The notes beneath the pieces were generated by a model. That model was not told where the DNA came from and searched no databases. It saw nothing but the letters and a program-made list of their open reading frames with translations. Positions 44,893 to 55,819 of a DNA stretch of 64,000 nt are shown piece after piece (position 1 is the stretch's first letter; each line of letters opens with the position of its first letter). Made by a program: the position numbers and the translations under genes. Location of the stretch: NCBI RefSeq assembly GCF_017168195.1, contig NZ_JADNYL010000003.1, positions 1 through 64,000 on the forward strand. Direction: 5' to 3'. Source of the stretch: Thalassotalea sp. G2M2-11. GTDB taxonomy: Bacteria; Pseudomonadota; Gammaproteobacteria; Enterobacterales; Alteromonadaceae.

Positions 44893-46062
44893 ATGACTGA
44901 CACATCGCTTGCTTCATCTGTTCATTCCCCCACCTTTGCCATTGTTGTTGGAGAACACTCCGGTGACACGCTAGGTGCTGGCTTAATGCAGTCATTATTA
45001 GCACGTTACCCAAATGCAAAATTTATTGGTATCGGTGGCCCTAAAATGATGGCGCTTGGTTTTGATAGCTTATTTGAGATGGAAGAGCTATCGGTGATGG
45101 GCATTTTTGAAGTGTTAGGCCGCTTACGACGATTGTTTCATATCAAAGACAGTTTAGTTGCTCATTTTAGCCAACAAAGGCCAGATGTATTTATTGGTAT
45201 TGATGCTCCCGATTTTAACCTAAGAGTAGAGTTAAGCTTGAAAGAGCAGGGGATTAAAACCGTGCATTATGTCAGCCCAAGTGTCTGGGCTTGGCGACAA
45301 AAGCGTATTTTCAACATTGCAGAAGCCACTCATATGGTTTTATCTTTGTTACCTTTTGAGAAAGCTTTCTATGATAAGCATCATGTGCCTTGTCAGTTTG
45401 TTGGCCACCCTCTAGCCGATGATATCCCGTTAGTGTCAGAGAAAGAAACGAGTCGTCATGCGCTTAACTTGCCATTAAATCATAAAATATTAGCCTTGAT
45501 GCCAGGTAGTCGAGGTGGTGAGCTGGCTCGTTTAGTCACTCCTTTTCTGCAAACGGCGCAGCAACTAGCAAAGCAAGATGCTGAGCTACTGTTTGTCGCG
45601 CCAATGATCAGTGATAAACGCGCTAAGCAATTTTTAGAAATTAAACAAAAGATTGCTCCTGATTTACCTGTTGAAGTGATTGTTGGTCGAACGCAAGAAG
45701 TAATGGCTGCAAGTGATTGTTTATTAACGGCTTCTGGTACCGTTACTTTAGAAGCTGCATTAATTAAACGTCCTATGGTGATTTGTTATAAATTCAATCC
45801 GCTGACCTATCACTTATTTAAAGGTTTTGTAAAATTAAAATGGTTCTCGTTACCGAACTTGTTGGCTAATAAGTCCTTGGTGCCCGAACTATTGCAAGCA
45901 CAGGTGAGTGTTAACAATATTTTACCTTTGGTAAAAGAACGCTTGTATCAAGATCAATCAGAATTGAATCAAGCGTTTACCGATATTCACCTTAGCCTTA
46001 AACAAAATGCCAGTGAACAGGCCGCCATTGCTGTAGAACAAGTATATTTACAAGAGCATTAA
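44893..46062 (+). CDS. lpxB: Lipid A disaccharide synthase
   Basis: A 389-residue GT19 glycosyltransferase joining UDP-diacylglucosamine and lipid X to the lipid A disaccharide. The N-terminal [18 protein letters not shown], the [11 protein letters not shown] and [14 protein letters not shown] motifs, and [21 protein letters not shown] near the C-terminal donor site are family-typical. The protein is peripheral to the inner membrane. The ATG begins directly after the lpxA stop. rnhB starts 5 bases after its own stop. Confidence 0.97.
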   Translation: MTDTSLASSVHSPTFAIVVGEHSGDTLGAGLMQSLLARYPNAKFIGIGGPKMMALGFDSLFEMEELSVMGIFEVLGRLRRLFHIKDSLVAHFSQQRPDVFIGIDAPDFNLRVELSLKEQGIKTVHYVSPSVWAWRQKRIFNIAEATHMVLSLLPFEKAFYDKHHVPCQFVGHPLADDIPLVSEKETSRHALNLPLNHKILALMPGSRGGELARLVTPFLQTAQQLAKQDAELLFVAPMISDKRAKQFLEIKQKIAPDLPVEVIVGRTQEVMAASDCLLTASGTVTLEAALIKRPMVICYKFNPLTYHLFKGFVKLKWFSLPNLLANKSLVPELLQAQVSVNNILPLVKERLYQDQSELNQAFTDIHLSLKQNASEQAAIAVEQVYLQEH

Positions 46063-46067
46063 TAATT

Positions 46068-46694
46068 ATGGTTAAAGCCGCTATACCTCCTTTTGAATAT
46101 CCGATCGCTTATTGTATTGCTGGAGTTGATGAAGTCGGACGTGGTCCGCTGGTAGGGGATGTTGTTACTGCTGCCGTGATTTTGGACCTTGAAAATCCGA
46201 TTGACGGTTTAATGGATTCAAAAAAATTATCTGAGAAAAAACGGCAAATATTAGCGCATGAGATCAAGGAAAAAGCGGTTGCTTGGTGTATTGCACGCGC
46301 AACGCCAGAAGAAATTGACACCTTAAATATACTACATGCGACTATGTTGGCCATGCAACGAGCGGTGCATGGCTTAGCAGTTGAGCCTGATCATGTGTTA
46401 GTTGATGGCAACAGAACACCGAGTTTTTTTAGTGAAGCAGGACAGATTGCCAGTCAATCCGTGGTAAAAGGGGATGCAAGGGTCGCAGAAATTAGTGCCG
46501 CATCAATTATTGCTAAAGTCGCTCGTGACGAAGAAATGATCGCCCTTGATAAACTGTATCCACAATATGGTTTTGCTCAACATAAAGGTTATCCGACAAA
46601 GGCGCATTTGGAAAAAATTGTCGAACATGGTGTCTTAGACTGTTACCGTAAGAGCTTTAAACCTGTCGCTGCAGTACTGAGTAATCAATCGTAA
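46068..46694 (+). CDS. rnhB: Ribonuclease HII
   Basis: A 208-residue type 2 RNase H that removes ribonucleotides from DNA and RNA primers. The catalytic acidic pair is in [18 protein letters not shown] (Asp21, Glu22), with further Asp residues in VLVDGNRTP and [19 protein letters not shown]. The GRG-containing motif is the substrate 2'-OH sensor of the family. The first 14 residues are a short extension. It overlaps neither neighbour: 5 bases from lpxB and 2 bases from dnaE, so it is tightly operonic. Confidence 0.97.
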   Translation: MVKAAIPPFEYPIAYCIAGVDEVGRGPLVGDVVTAAVILDLENPIDGLMDSKKLSEKKRQILAHEIKEKAVAWCIARATPEEIDTLNILHATMLAMQRAVHGLAVEPDHVLVDGNRTPSFFSEAGQIASQSVVKGDARVAEISAASIIAKVARDEEMIALDKLYPQYGFAQHKGYPTKAHLEKIVEHGVLDCYRKSFKPVAAVLSNQS

Positions 46695-46696
46695 TT

Positions 46697-49600
46697 ATGG
46701 CTGAATCAATCGAAGTAAACTCATCACACTCTGAACTGGCGGTCTCTGGCCCTCAATTTATTCACTTGCGCGTGCATAGTGATTTTTCTATGTCAGACGG
46801 CTTGAACAAGGTCAAACCTATTGTTGCAAAGGCCGCTGAGCTTCAAATGCCGGCAATTGCATTAACCGATCAAACAAACCTTTGCGGATTAGTGAAATAC
46901 TATCATGCGGCACATGGGGCAGGTGTTAAACCTATTATCGGTTCCGATTTTTGGGTAAAAAGTGATGAACTTGAAGAGCAGTTGTTTCGTCTAGTTATTA
47001 TCGCCAGTGATAATACAGGGTATAAAAACTTAACTGAGTTAATTTCAAAGGCATATTTGCGTGGTCATATTCAAAACAAAGCCGTAATAGATAAAGCATG
47101 GTTGATTGAGCATGCCCAAGGCTTAATTATTTTGTCGGGTGCTAGAGAAGGCGATATCGGCAAAGCACTTCTTAAGGGCAACACTTCGCAAGTAGAGCAA
47201 ATGCTTGCCTTTTATCAGCAATACTTCCCAAATAACTTTTATTTAGAATTAATTCGAACGGGAAGAGACAATGAAGAAGATTATCTTCACTTAGCGGTAG
47301 CGCTCGCCGATCAACATGGCTTACCCGTCGTTGCCACTAACGAAGTCGTGTTTTTAACTGAAGATTTATTTGAAGCCCATGAAATTCGTGTTGCCATCCA
47401 TGATGGTTACACTTTAGATGATAAGCGTCGTCCTAAAAAATACAGTCCTGAGCAATATTTGCGCACTGAAGCTGAAATGTTGGAGCTGTTTGCTGATCTT
47501 CCTGAAGCTCTTGAAAATACGGTTGAAATTGCCAAGCGTTGTAATGTTACCGTACGATTGGGAGAATATTTTTTACCTGACTTTCCAACCGACGGTATGG
47601 ATATTAAAGACTACTTAGTTAAAGTGTCTGAAGAAGGGCTGCAAGAGCGTTTAGAATTTTTATTTGATAAAGATGCCCCAGATTTCGCTGAAAAACGAAA
47701 ACCTTATGATGAACGTTTAAAAATCGAACTGGATGTGATCAACAACATGGGGTTTCCCGGTTATTTCTTGATCGTCATGGAGTTTATTCAGTGGAGTAAA
47801 GACAATAACATTCCCGTTGGGCCTGGTCGCGGCTCTGGTGCTGGCTCTTTGGTCGCCTATGCGCAGAAAATCACGGATCTTGATCCGTTAGAATTTGATT
47901 TACTTTTTGAACGCTTCTTAAACCCTGAACGTGTCTCCATGCCCGATTTTGATGTCGATTTTTGTATGGACAGGCGCGATGAAGTGATTGATCACGTCGC
48001 TGAATTATACGGCCGGGATGCGGTATCACAAATTATTACCTTTGGTACCATGGCTGCTAAAGCCGTTATCCGTGATGTTGGTCGAGTGCTAGGCCATCCC
48101 TATGGTTTTGTTGATCGGATATCAAAATTAGTCCCTGGCGATCCAGGCATGACACTGGCGAAGGCGTTTGAAGTAGAACCTAAGTTACCGGAAGTCTATG
48201 CACAAGACAGTGAAGTTAAAGATCTGATCGATATGTGTCGTATCCTTGAAGGTACCACACGAAATGCAGGTAAACATGCCGGTGGCGTAGTTATCTCACC
48301 CACCACTATCACTGATTTTGCCCCATTATATTGTGATGATGAAGGTAAAAACCCGGTGACACAATTTGATAAAAATGATGTCGAAGATGCGGGCTTAGTT
48401 AAGTTTGATTTCTTGGGGTTAAGAACACTTACTATTTTGCAGTGGGCCATTGAGATGGCCGATCACAAACTGCTCTCCGCCGGTAAAGAGCCGATTGATA
48501 TAGCGGCTATCCCGTTGGACGATAAGAAGTCATTCAAATTACTACTTTCTTCACAAACAACTGCGGTTTTCCAACTTGAATCCAGCGGTATGAAATCGCT
48601 GATCGATAAATTAAAACCGGATTGCTTTGAAGACATTATCGCCTTGGTGGCTCTGTTTCGACCGGGACCGTTACAGTCGGGCATGGTCGATAACTTTATT
48701 GAACGTAAACATGGCCGTGAGGAAATTTCTTATCCAGATTCCAAATGGCAGCATGAAGATTTAAAACCAATTCTTGAACCCACTTACGGGATTATTTTAT
48801 ACCAAGAACAAGTCATGCAAATTGCTCAGGTACTTGCTGGTTATACCCTTGGTGGTGCCGATATGCTTCGCCGTGCAATGGGTAAGAAAAAACCAGAAGA
48901 GATGGCCAAGCAACGGGCAGGTTTTGAAAAAGGTGCGGTAGATCGTGGAGTTGATGGCGAACTAGCGATGAAAATCTTTGACTTGGTAGAGAAATTTGCC
49001 GGTTATGGATTCAACAAATCACATTCGGCTGCATATGCGTTAGTTTCTTATCAAACCTTGTGGATGAAAGCGCATTATCCTGCGCCTTTTATGGCGGCAG
49101 TTATGTCCGCCGATATGGATAACACCGATAAAATCGTCACTTTGGTTGATGAATGTAAAAACATGGGCATTGATTTACTTCCACCGGATGTGAACAGTGG
49201 TCAATATAAGTTTACCGTTAACGATGATGATCAGATTGTTTATGGTATTGGTGCGGTTAAAGGTGTTGGTGAAGGGCCGATTGAAGCAATTATTGCGGCA
49301 AGAGAAAGTGGCGGACCATTCGTTGATCTTTTTGATTTTTGTGCTCGTGTTGATTTAAAGAAAACCAATAAACGAGTGCTAGAGCGCTTAATTAAGTCTG
49401 GCGCGATGGATAACTTAGGGCCCAAACTTACCATCAAGGGTAAAGAGGCACCACATCGAGCCGCATTATTTGATACTCTACCTGAAGCGATCAAAGCGGC
49501 AGAGCAGCACGCTAAAGCCCAAGCCATCGGTCAAGATGATTTATTTGGCCTGATCAATGAAGAGCCTGAAGATACTCGCCAAGCATTTAAAAATGTAGCT

Positions 49601-50254
49601 CCATGGCCTGAAGAAGAATGGCTTGCAGGTGAAAAAGAAACCTTAGGGCTTTATTTGACTGGTCACCCGATCAATCGTTACTTAACAGAGATAAAAAAAT
49701 ATGCTTCGGGCCGTCTAGTCAGCATGCAACCGACCGGTAAAGATAAATCTGCTACTGCGGTTGGTTTAGTCATAGGTGTTAGGGTTTTAGTGAATAAACG
49801 TGGCCGTCGTTGGGCATTAGTAACGCTAGATGATAAAAGTGCTCGTATGGATGTGCGATTATTTCCGGATGATTACGATAATTTTGCCGAATTGTTAGAA
49901 ACTGATGCAATTTTAGTCTGTAGTGGACAGGTCAGCTTTGATGATTACTCCGGTGGCATTACAATGACCGGTCGCGATATAATGACCATTGCGGATGCAA
50001 GAGAAAACTACCTGACATCCTTGGATGTTAGTATTAATAAAAATGAGTTATCAGCAAATTTTATTGAACAGTTTTCATCTGTGTTGTCTGAGTATAAAGA
50101 TGGCACTTGTCCAATTCGTGTTTTTTATCAAAGAGATGAAGCACAAGCTATGCTAGAATTGGGCGTACAATGGCGGGTTACACCCTCAGATGGTTTGATC
50201 AATCGATTGAAAAACCTCGTTGGTGAAGAAAAAATCGCACTAGAATTTAAATAG
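46697..50254 (+). CDS. dnaE: DNA polymerase III alpha subunit
   Basis: An 1185-residue replicative polymerase. The N-terminal PHP domain ([16 protein letters not shown]) is followed by the catalytic palm with PDFDVDF (about 416-422), the fingers ([33 protein letters not shown]-like region), a helix-hairpin-helix segment and the OB-fold ([21 protein letters not shown]), then a C-terminal tau-binding part. About 20 extra N-terminal residues exist relative to E. coli ([19 protein letters not shown]). The ATG is 2 bases past the rnhB stop. accA follows after 64 bases, as in E. coli. Confidence 0.98.
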   Translation: MAESIEVNSSHSELAVSGPQFIHLRVHSDFSMSDGLNKVKPIVAKAAELQMPAIALTDQTNLCGLVKYYHAAHGAGVKPIIGSDFWVKSDELEEQLFRLVIIASDNTGYKNLTELISKAYLRGHIQNKAVIDKAWLIEHAQGLIILSGAREGDIGKALLKGNTSQVEQMLAFYQQYFPNNFYLELIRTGRDNEEDYLHLAVALADQHGLPVVATNEVVFLTEDLFEAHEIRVAIHDGYTLDDKRRPKKYSPEQYLRTEAEMLELFADLPEALENTVEIAKRCNVTVRLGEYFLPDFPTDGMDIKDYLVKVSEEGLQERLEFLFDKDAPDFAEKRKPYDERLKIELDVINNMGFPGYFLIVMEFIQWSKDNNIPVGPGRGSGAGSLVAYAQKITDLDPLEFDLLFERFLNPERVSMPDFDVDFCMDRRDEVIDHVAELYGRDAVSQIITFGTMAAKAVIRDVGRVLGHPYGFVDRISKLVPGDPGMTLAKAFEVEPKLPEVYAQDSEVKDLIDMCRILEGTTRNAGKHAGGVVISPTTITDFAPLYCDDEGKNPVTQFDKNDVEDAGLVKFDFLGLRTLTILQWAIEMADHKLLSAGKEPIDIAAIPLDDKKSFKLLLSSQTTAVFQLESSGMKSLIDKLKPDCFEDIIALVALFRPGPLQSGMVDNFIERKHGREEISYPDSKWQHEDLKPILEPTYGIILYQEQVMQIAQVLAGYTLGGADMLRRAMGKKKPEEMAKQRAGFEKGAVDRGVDGELAMKIFDLVEKFAGYGFNKSHSAAYALVSYQTLWMKAHYPAPFMAAVMSADMDNTDKIVTLVDECKNMGIDLLPPDVNSGQYKFTVNDDDQIVYGIGAVKGVGEGPIEAIIAARESGGPFVDLFDFCARVDLKKTNKRVLERLIKSGAMDNLGPKLTIKGKEAPHRAALFDTLPEAIKAAEQHAKAQAIGQDDLFGLINEEPEDTRQAFKNVAPWPEEEWLAGEKETLGLYLTGHPINRYLTEIKKYASGRLVSMQPTGKDKSATAVGLVIGVRVLVNKRGRRWALVTLDDKSARMDVRLFPDDYDNFAELLETDAILVCSGQVSFDDYSGGITMTGRDIMTIADARENYLTSLDVSINKNELSANFIEQFSSVLSEYKDGTCPIRVFYQRDEAQAMLELGVQWRVTPSDGLINRLKNLVGEEKIALEFK

Positions 50255-50318
50255 GTAGTGTTCAAGTAACATTACAGTAACCGAACAAAAGTAAAGATAA
50301 CTTAGGTACTTTAAGCAT

Positions 50319-51275
50319 ATGTCATTAAATTTTTTAGACTTTGAGCAACCCATTGCGGAACTTGAAGCAAAAATTGAAGAGTTACAATTAGTCAATAATG
50401 GTCAGGAGTTAGATCTTGACTTAGAAGAGCAAATTTCACAATTACGTGAAAAAAATAAGGAACAAACCCGTAAAATATTTGCTGGTTTAGATCCTTGGCA
50501 AACGGCTCGTGTGGCTCGTCATCCTCAGCGTCCCTATACCCTTGATTATTTACCACGTATTTTTACTGAATTTGATGAGTTAGCCGGTGATCGTGCTTAT
50601 GCTGATGATAAAGCAATCATTGGTGGTACCGCTCGCATTGATGGTAAGCCGGTGATGGTTATAGGCCATCAAAAAGGTCGTTCAACGTCTGAAAAAGTAA
50701 AGCGTAATTTTGGTATGCCGCGTCCAGAAGGTTACCGTAAAGCCTTGCGCTTAATGCAAATAGCAGAACGTTTTAATATGCCAATTATCACTTTTATCGA
50801 CACCCCAGGTGCTTACCCAGGTATTGGTGCCGAGGAACGTGGTCAAAGTGAAGCGATTGCGAAAAATTTAAAAGTGATGTCGCGACTTAACGTGCCGATT
50901 ATTTGTACCGTTATTGGTGAAGGTGGCTCTGGTGGCGCATTAGCGATTGGGGTAGGTGATCGTGTCAATATGCTGCAATACTCGACTTATTCAGTCATTT
51001 CCCCAGAGGGTTGTGCGTCTATTTTGTGGAAAACAGCAGAAAAAGCCTCAACCGCTGCTGAAGCAATGGGGATCACCGCAACTCGTATCAAAGAGCTTGA
51101 ATTAATTGATAACGTGGTTGAAGAGCCAATGGGCGGCGCTCATCGAGATATGGATGAGGCAGCAGCATTTCTTAAGCAAGCGATCAAGTCTGATCTTGCT
51201 GAGCTAGAAGGTTTATCTAAAGAAGAGTTAATTGAAAAACGTTATCAACGACTGATGTCATTCGGTTACTGTTAA
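50319..51275 (+). CDS. accA: Acetyl-CoA carboxylase carboxyltransferase subunit alpha
   Basis: A 318-residue alpha subunit of the carboxyltransferase, which with AccD forms malonyl-CoA, committing carbon to fatty acids. An N-terminal helical segment ([17 protein letters not shown]) precedes the crotonase-fold core with [43 protein letters not shown] and [18 protein letters not shown], all hallmarks. The length equals the E. coli protein within a residue. The ATG has no strong ribosome site nearby. It ends the supercluster; tilS follows after 63 bases. Confidence 0.98.
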   Translation: MSLNFLDFEQPIAELEAKIEELQLVNNGQELDLDLEEQISQLREKNKEQTRKIFAGLDPWQTARVARHPQRPYTLDYLPRIFTEFDELAGDRAYADDKAIIGGTARIDGKPVMVIGHQKGRSTSEKVKRNFGMPRPEGYRKALRLMQIAERFNMPIITFIDTPGAYPGIGAEERGQSEAIAKNLKVMSRLNVPIICTVIGEGGSGGALAIGVGDRVNMLQYSTYSVISPEGCASILWKTAEKASTAAEAMGITATRIKELELIDNVVEEPMGGAHRDMDEAAAFLKQAIKSDLAELEGLSKEELIEKRYQRLMSFGYC

Positions 51276-51338
51276 TTACCCATTGTAGGTTGTATTTAAT
51301 GACTGATAAGTGAGTAATTTGATGCGATCTACAATGTT

Positions 51339-52718
51339 ATGTCTTTAATCACTGACACTCTTCTAGCATTTTTCTCCGCTTACCCTAAGCAACCCATAGT
51401 GGTTGCTTATAGTGGTGGCGTCGATTCTCAAGTACTGCTACATGCGTTGGCAAGCCTTAAAAAACAAGATCTACTGAACAATAAGCTCAGTGCTTGTCAT
51501 GTCAATCACGGTTTAAGCCAACATGCTGATAAATGGCATCAATTTGCTATTGAACAGTGCCAATCGTTAGATATTCCTTTAGTTGATACTAAGTTAACGC
51601 TGGATAAAAAGCCGCAACAAAGCTTAGAAGCTATTGCCCGTGAAGCGCGTTATCACACGCTAGAGAAACTTTGCCAAGCAAAGGCATTGATTTGCACAGG
51701 TCATCATCAAGACGATCAAGTGGAAACCTTTTTCTTAGCTCTCAAACGAGGCTCAGGTGTTAAAGGATTATCATCGATGGCTGATCACATGCCATTAGGT
51801 GAAAAAGAGCAAGTCTTGGTGCGACCTCTACTGGATTGTACGCGGCAAGACATTGTCAATTATGCCCAAACACATCAGCTAACTTGGGTGGATGATGAGT
51901 CAAATGCAGATGTTTCATTTGATCGTAACTTTATTCGCCATGAACTGATTCCTTTGCTGCAGCAGCGTTGGCCGAGTATCAGGCAAACCGTGGCGCGAAG
52001 TGCTACGCATTGCCAACAAGCGCAACAGTTATTAGATGAATGTGCTAAAGAAGATTTAGCAACTTGCTTAAATACTGATAACACCTTAAATGTCATCGCT
52101 TTGAAAAAATACAGCCGAGTACGGTTTGATTATATCGTGCGTGAGTTTCTTAGTCAGCATAATGCTTTGATGCCCTCTACGGCGCAACTTGCTCAATTAT
52201 ATCAGCAAGTTTTTTCCAATAATTCAAGTCAGGCTGCAGTAAAAGTAGGGCAGTTATGGTTGAGAAAGTATCAGCAAAAGTTGTATTTAACCCCTAGTTA
52301 TCAAGTGCTTGATGATTGGGGAGTATCAATTGATTTGTCATTTGACAGCAGTAAAAGCCTAGCAGTCGAATTGCCTGATGGTTTAGGCGAGATACACTTT
52401 AGCCTTGCAAGCTCTTCAGTAGAGCTAGGTGACGGTGCACAGTGCTTTGCATTGCCAGAGGGACTTCATCATATTCGTGTGTGCTTTCGTCATCACAATC
52501 CTCGATGTCATCCTGATTATCGACAGCACAGCCGGCCATTAAAAAAAGTATTGCAGGAGTTAGCACTGCCACCATGGCAAAGGGTGAGATTACCTTTGTT
52601 GTTTTGTGAGCAAGAATTAGTTGCTGCGCTAGGCCAATTTGTCTGTCGGCCGTTTATTGCAAAAAATGAGCAACGAAACATCATTGTTCGCTGGCTTACC
52701 AATCAACAGTCAGGTTAA
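51339..52718 (+). CDS. tilS: tRNA(Ile)-lysidine synthase
   Basis: A 459-residue enzyme that converts the wobble C34 of the minor isoleucine tRNA (anticodon CAU) to lysidine, changing it from Met to Ile decoding. The N-terminal PP-loop ATPase has VVAYSGGVDS (25-30 the core) and CTGHHQDDQVETFFL. The C-terminal TilS domains include QRWPSIRQTVARSA and the RCHPDYRQHSRPLKKVLQEL segment of the last domain. The ATG at 51339 lacks a clear ribosome site. The linkage accA-tilS is as in many gammaproteobacteria (E. coli mesJ next to accA region). Confidence 0.96.
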   Translation: MSLITDTLLAFFSAYPKQPIVVAYSGGVDSQVLLHALASLKKQDLLNNKLSACHVNHGLSQHADKWHQFAIEQCQSLDIPLVDTKLTLDKKPQQSLEAIAREARYHTLEKLCQAKALICTGHHQDDQVETFFLALKRGSGVKGLSSMADHMPLGEKEQVLVRPLLDCTRQDIVNYAQTHQLTWVDDESNADVSFDRNFIRHELIPLLQQRWPSIRQTVARSATHCQQAQQLLDECAKEDLATCLNTDNTLNVIALKKYSRVRFDYIVREFLSQHNALMPSTAQLAQLYQQVFSNNSSQAAVKVGQLWLRKYQQKLYLTPSYQVLDDWGVSIDLSFDSSKSLAVELPDGLGEIHFSLASSSVELGDGAQCFALPEGLHHIRVCFRHHNPRCHPDYRQHSRPLKKVLQELALPPWQRVRLPLLFCEQELVAALGQFVCRPFIAKNEQRNIIVRWLTNQQSG

Positions 52719-52766
52719 AATCAAGTTAATTCAGCTTTCATTATTATTATAACAATTGGAGTTTTT

Positions 52767-53945
52767 ATGAATTTAGTTTTAAAACTAATCGCTGGCATTG
52801 TTGCTGGTATGTTAATTGGCTTATATGCCCCAGATTTTATTGTGCAATTAGTTTTTACCGCACAAACACTGATTGGCCAATTAATTAAGTTTACCATCCC
52901 ATTAATTATTTTATTTTATATTGCTAGTGGTATTGCATCGCTGCCACAAGGTTCTGGAGGCTTACTCGGTAAAACTGTTGGTTTAGCTTATGGTTCTACT
53001 ATTATTGCTGGTTTGCTTGCATTTATTGTGGCAAGTAATGTGTTGCCAGGGTTAACAGCGGGAAATTTAATCGAAGCCGCTGAAGGGGAAAAACTCAAAG
53101 GCTTTATTGATATCACTATCACACCATTATTTGATGTGATGACTGCGTTAGCCATCGCCTTTATTTTTGGTATTGGTATTAGCGCAACTAATGCTACCTC
53201 GTTGCGTACTACCTTAGAAGAAGCAAAAAATGTTATCGAACTTCTGCTAAGTAAAGTGATCATTCCTGCTTTACCTTTTTATATTGCTGGTGTCTTTGCC
53301 GAAATGACGGTAGACGGAACTGTTTTTAGTACCTTAAAAACGTTTGGTGTAGTGTTAGTGTTAGCTCTTGTTATGCATTGGGTATGGATTTCAATTCTTT
53401 ATGTCAGCACGGGTGCCGCAGTAGGTAAATCTCCTGCCTATTTATTGAAAAATATGATGCCTGCCTATTTTACCGCACTGGGTACCATGTCTAGTGCCGC
53501 AACTATTCCAGTATCATTACGTGCCAATAAGGCCAATGAAGTCAGTGATAGTGTTGCTAACTTTACTGTGCCTTTATGTGCTTCAATTCATTTAAGTGGC
53601 TCAACGATTACTATTGTCACTTGTGCTACTGCGGTGATGTTATTATCACCTGAACTTGCTGTGCCGGGTATTGGCGCCATGATGGGCTTTATTTTAATGT
53701 TAGGTGTGACTATGATTGCTGCACCGGGTGCACCGGGTGCACCGGGTGGGGCGGTAATGTCAGCACTTGGTTTATTAGCCAGTATGTTAGGTTTTACTGA
53801 TGCAGCATTAGCCTTAATGATCGCATTGTATATGGCACAAGATAGCTTTGGTACTGCATGTAATGTGACAGGCGATGGTGCTATTGCACTATGGGTTGAC
53901 AAGTTTGCTGGTGAAGAAGGTTTAGCTGCGCCAGAACAAAGCTAA
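52767..53945 (+). CDS. DAACS-family dicarboxylate/amino acid:cation symporter
   Basis: A 392-residue inner-membrane transporter of the sodium:dicarboxylate symporter family (glutamate transporter fold). About eight helices plus two re-entrant hairpins are expected. The HP1-like serine region TALGTMSSAATIPVSL, the NFTVPLCASIHLSGSTI helix and the HP2-like MIAAPGAPGAPGGAVMSA are visible, with MAQDSFGTACNVTGDG in the last helix replacing the aspartate-binding residues of GltPh. The substrate may be a dicarboxylate or a neutral amino acid. A 9-bp unit is repeated three times exactly in HP2 (53721-53747). It ends in a strong terminator. Confidence 0.92.
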   Translation: MNLVLKLIAGIVAGMLIGLYAPDFIVQLVFTAQTLIGQLIKFTIPLIILFYIASGIASLPQGSGGLLGKTVGLAYGSTIIAGLLAFIVASNVLPGLTAGNLIEAAEGEKLKGFIDITITPLFDVMTALAIAFIFGIGISATNATSLRTTLEEAKNVIELLLSKVIIPALPFYIAGVFAEMTVDGTVFSTLKTFGVVLVLALVMHWVWISILYVSTGAAVGKSPAYLLKNMMPAYFTALGTMSSAATIPVSLRANKANEVSDSVANFTVPLCASIHLSGSTITIVTCATAVMLLSPELAVPGIGAMMGFILMLGVTMIAAPGAPGAPGGAVMSALGLLASMLGFTDAALALMIALYMAQDSFGTACNVTGDGAIALWVDKFAGEEGLAAPEQS

Positions 53946-53966
53946 ATTACATTACATTAAATAACT

Positions 53967-53994
53967 AAAAAGGTCGCATTAATGCGACCTTTTT
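53967..53994. terminator. Bidirectional terminator between symporter and cyclophilin genes
   Basis: AAAAAGGTCGCATT (53967-53980) is directly followed by its exact complement AATGCGACCTTTTT (53981-53994). A further T-run serves the plus-strand symporter and the A-run serves the convergent minus-strand gene. Confidence 0.92.
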
Positions 53995-54018
53995 GTTTTT
54001 TTAAGAGGTAGAACTCTA

Positions 54019-54798
54019 TTATTTTCTTGTTAATGGTACGACTAACAACATTAATAACAATGAGAACCAAGAAAATGAGCCGCCACTTGATTGTTTATCT
54101 TTTTGGCTATCATTTGGGTCATATCTTGTATTTTTAATTGAGGCAAGATCTCCGTCAGTACTTACCGTGTCATCAAAAATAATCACTTGATAAATAGTAA
54201 CAAAATTTTCTTGTCCTGGTGTGGCATCATTGTTGCCACAGAACTCTTGGTAATTTGGCATGGGTAATTCTTTAAAACCAGCATAGCCTGTATTGCAACG
54301 TTCTATTTCAGCAATAGCATTTACTACGTCCATACCATCATCAATTACTTCGCCAAATACGGCGTAAGCACCGCCGCCATAGACATCGACAGCATCGAGT
54401 ATTGAGGCGTTGTTTTGAGTATTGATAAACCATTGGCTGGTGGCACTGTTGATTTTTCCGGCGCGTTTTGCCATCGCAATAGTCCCTGTTACGTTTGAAT
54501 AAACAGGTTCGTTGGTGATTGGCTCATCAGTGTCAATCCAAGTAGGTGGCAAAGTGCCTTCAAATTTTGCACCGCCTCCTTGTATGACAAAGTCATCAAC
54601 CGTGCGATGAATGATGGTGTTGTCGTATTTACCCTGCGTGACATAGTTTAAAAAGTTATTTACCGTTTCAGGGGTGGTTTCATCATGTAAATTAACTTTG
54701 AAATTACCTTCAGAAGTTTGAAATTCAACAACGGTTGCTTGAACATTGATTGAACTCATACCCAAGGCCAACATTAAAGGAATAAATAATTGTTTCAT
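54019..54798 (-). CDS. Secreted cyclophilin-type peptidyl-prolyl isomerase with GlyGly-CTERM tail
   Basis: A 259-residue cyclophilin. The signal peptide (MKQLFIPLMLALGMSSINVQA) precedes the isomerase domain (about 22-190), with the catalytic-type IIHRTVDDFVIQGGG, AMAKRAGKINSATSQWFIN and GGAYAVFGEVIDDGMDVV. After a spacer, the C-terminus is SSGGSFSWFSLLLMLLVVPL followed by TRK: Gly-Gly, hydrophobic helix and basic end, the pattern of GlyGly-CTERM substrates processed by rhombosortase and type II secretion. An isomerase carrying this tail is uncommon. The tail would place it at the cell surface. It converges on the symporter; lepB lies upstream on the same strand. Confidence 0.9.
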   Translation of the reverse strand: MKQLFIPLMLALGMSSINVQATVVEFQTSEGNFKVNLHDETTPETVNNFLNYVTQGKYDNTIIHRTVDDFVIQGGGAKFEGTLPPTWIDTDEPITNEPVYSNVTGTIAMAKRAGKINSATSQWFINTQNNASILDAVDVYGGGAYAVFGEVIDDGMDVVNAIAEIERCNTGYAGFKELPMPNYQEFCGNNDATPGQENFVTIYQVIIFDDTVSTDGDLASIKNTRYDPNDSQKDKQSSGGSFSWFSLLLMLLVVPLTRK

Positions 54799-54932
54799 GT
54801 GACTGATGCTTTACTCATTATCTGTAAATTGAAGTTGAGCATAGTAGTGAAAGGTAGATAAGATAACAATTACTATGTTGTTATCTTATGTAATCAATAT
54901 GTCGCCCGGTTAAAACTAACTATTGGAAAATG

Positions 54933-55583
54933 CTATAGCGATGTTAAAAATCGTTCGTTTCGTGGCAGCCAATAATGATCATAATCGAGGGAAAATACTA
55001 CTTTGTTGGATTTACCGATGATTTCTGCTTTTGGCACAAAACCTATCACACGTGAATCGGCGCTATTATTACGATTATCACCTAACACTAAATAATGATC
55101 CTCTGGTACGGTAACTGCGTCAAAACTACTAAGCTGTGTATTTTGAGGGCTTAATTGAATTTTATGGCTTTGGCCATTTATTGTCTCGAGTAAGACTAAA
55201 TAATTGTCATTCGACTCAAGTGGTTGATAACTTGCAGCCGTATTATTAATGATCAAGCGGTTGTTATGCATGGCGACGGTATCACCTGGTATTCCTATCA
55301 CTCGTTTGACAAGGCGTTTTTGTGCGATATCAGATTCAAAAATGATGATGTCATTCACTTTTGGTTTGGCTAACTCAATAAGTGAATGATTGATAAAAGG
55401 GGTTTTAACATCGTAGGCAAGTTTATTAATTAAAATTCTGTCACCTTCTACAATTGTTGGTTTCATTGAGCCTGTCGGCACATCGTTCCAATCGGCGATA
55501 GCACTTCTAAAAACCAGCATTAATAGTAAAAAGGTGATAAATGATTTATTAGCTTGGAAAATTTTGTTGAGTTGATGTTTCAT
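54933..55583 (-). CDS. Signal peptidase I (LepB family)
   Basis: A 216-residue S26A signal peptidase. One membrane helix (about 14-31) is followed by the periplasmic catalytic domain with nucleophile Ser39 in DVPTGSMKPT and the general base Lys93 in LVKRVIGIPGD. HYLVLGDNRNNSADSRVIGFV is the typical box E. It is shorter than E. coli LepB (324), lacking the second membrane helix and the large insert, so it is probably an additional signal peptidase rather than the lepA-linked housekeeping one. It lies 134 bases upstream of the GlyGly-CTERM cyclophilin on the same strand and could be co-regulated. Confidence 0.93.
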   Translation of the reverse strand: MKHQLNKIFQANKSFITFLLLMLVFRSAIADWNDVPTGSMKPTIVEGDRILINKLAYDVKTPFINHSLIELAKPKVNDIIIFESDIAQKRLVKRVIGIPGDTVAMHNNRLIINNTAASYQPLESNDNYLVLLETINGQSHKIQLSPQNTQLSSFDAVTVPEDHYLVLGDNRNNSADSRVIGFVPKAEIIGKSNKVVFSLDYDHYWLPRNERFLTSL

Positions 55584-55819
55584 TTAGCTAACGTGGCTCC
55601 ATATGAATTTGTATAGTTTAGCTGTTGGATAACGTTATGACTGATCTGTTCATCTTTACTTCAAAAATTGGTCAAAGATAATGTAACAATTGATGACAAT
55701 TTAACTTACTGGTTGTTCAATCGTCAGTGTTTTTTATCGTATTTTCGTTTCACCATCTATGTAAGACAATGATAATATCCCTACTTAGGCGAGTAGTCAG
55801 ATAAGTATTAGGAAAAAGT

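Noticed and set aside
54002-54018. AAGAGGTAGAACTCT resembling an arm of the 4135-4184 palindrome
   Set aside because: Only about 10 contiguous bases agree and no inverted partner exists.
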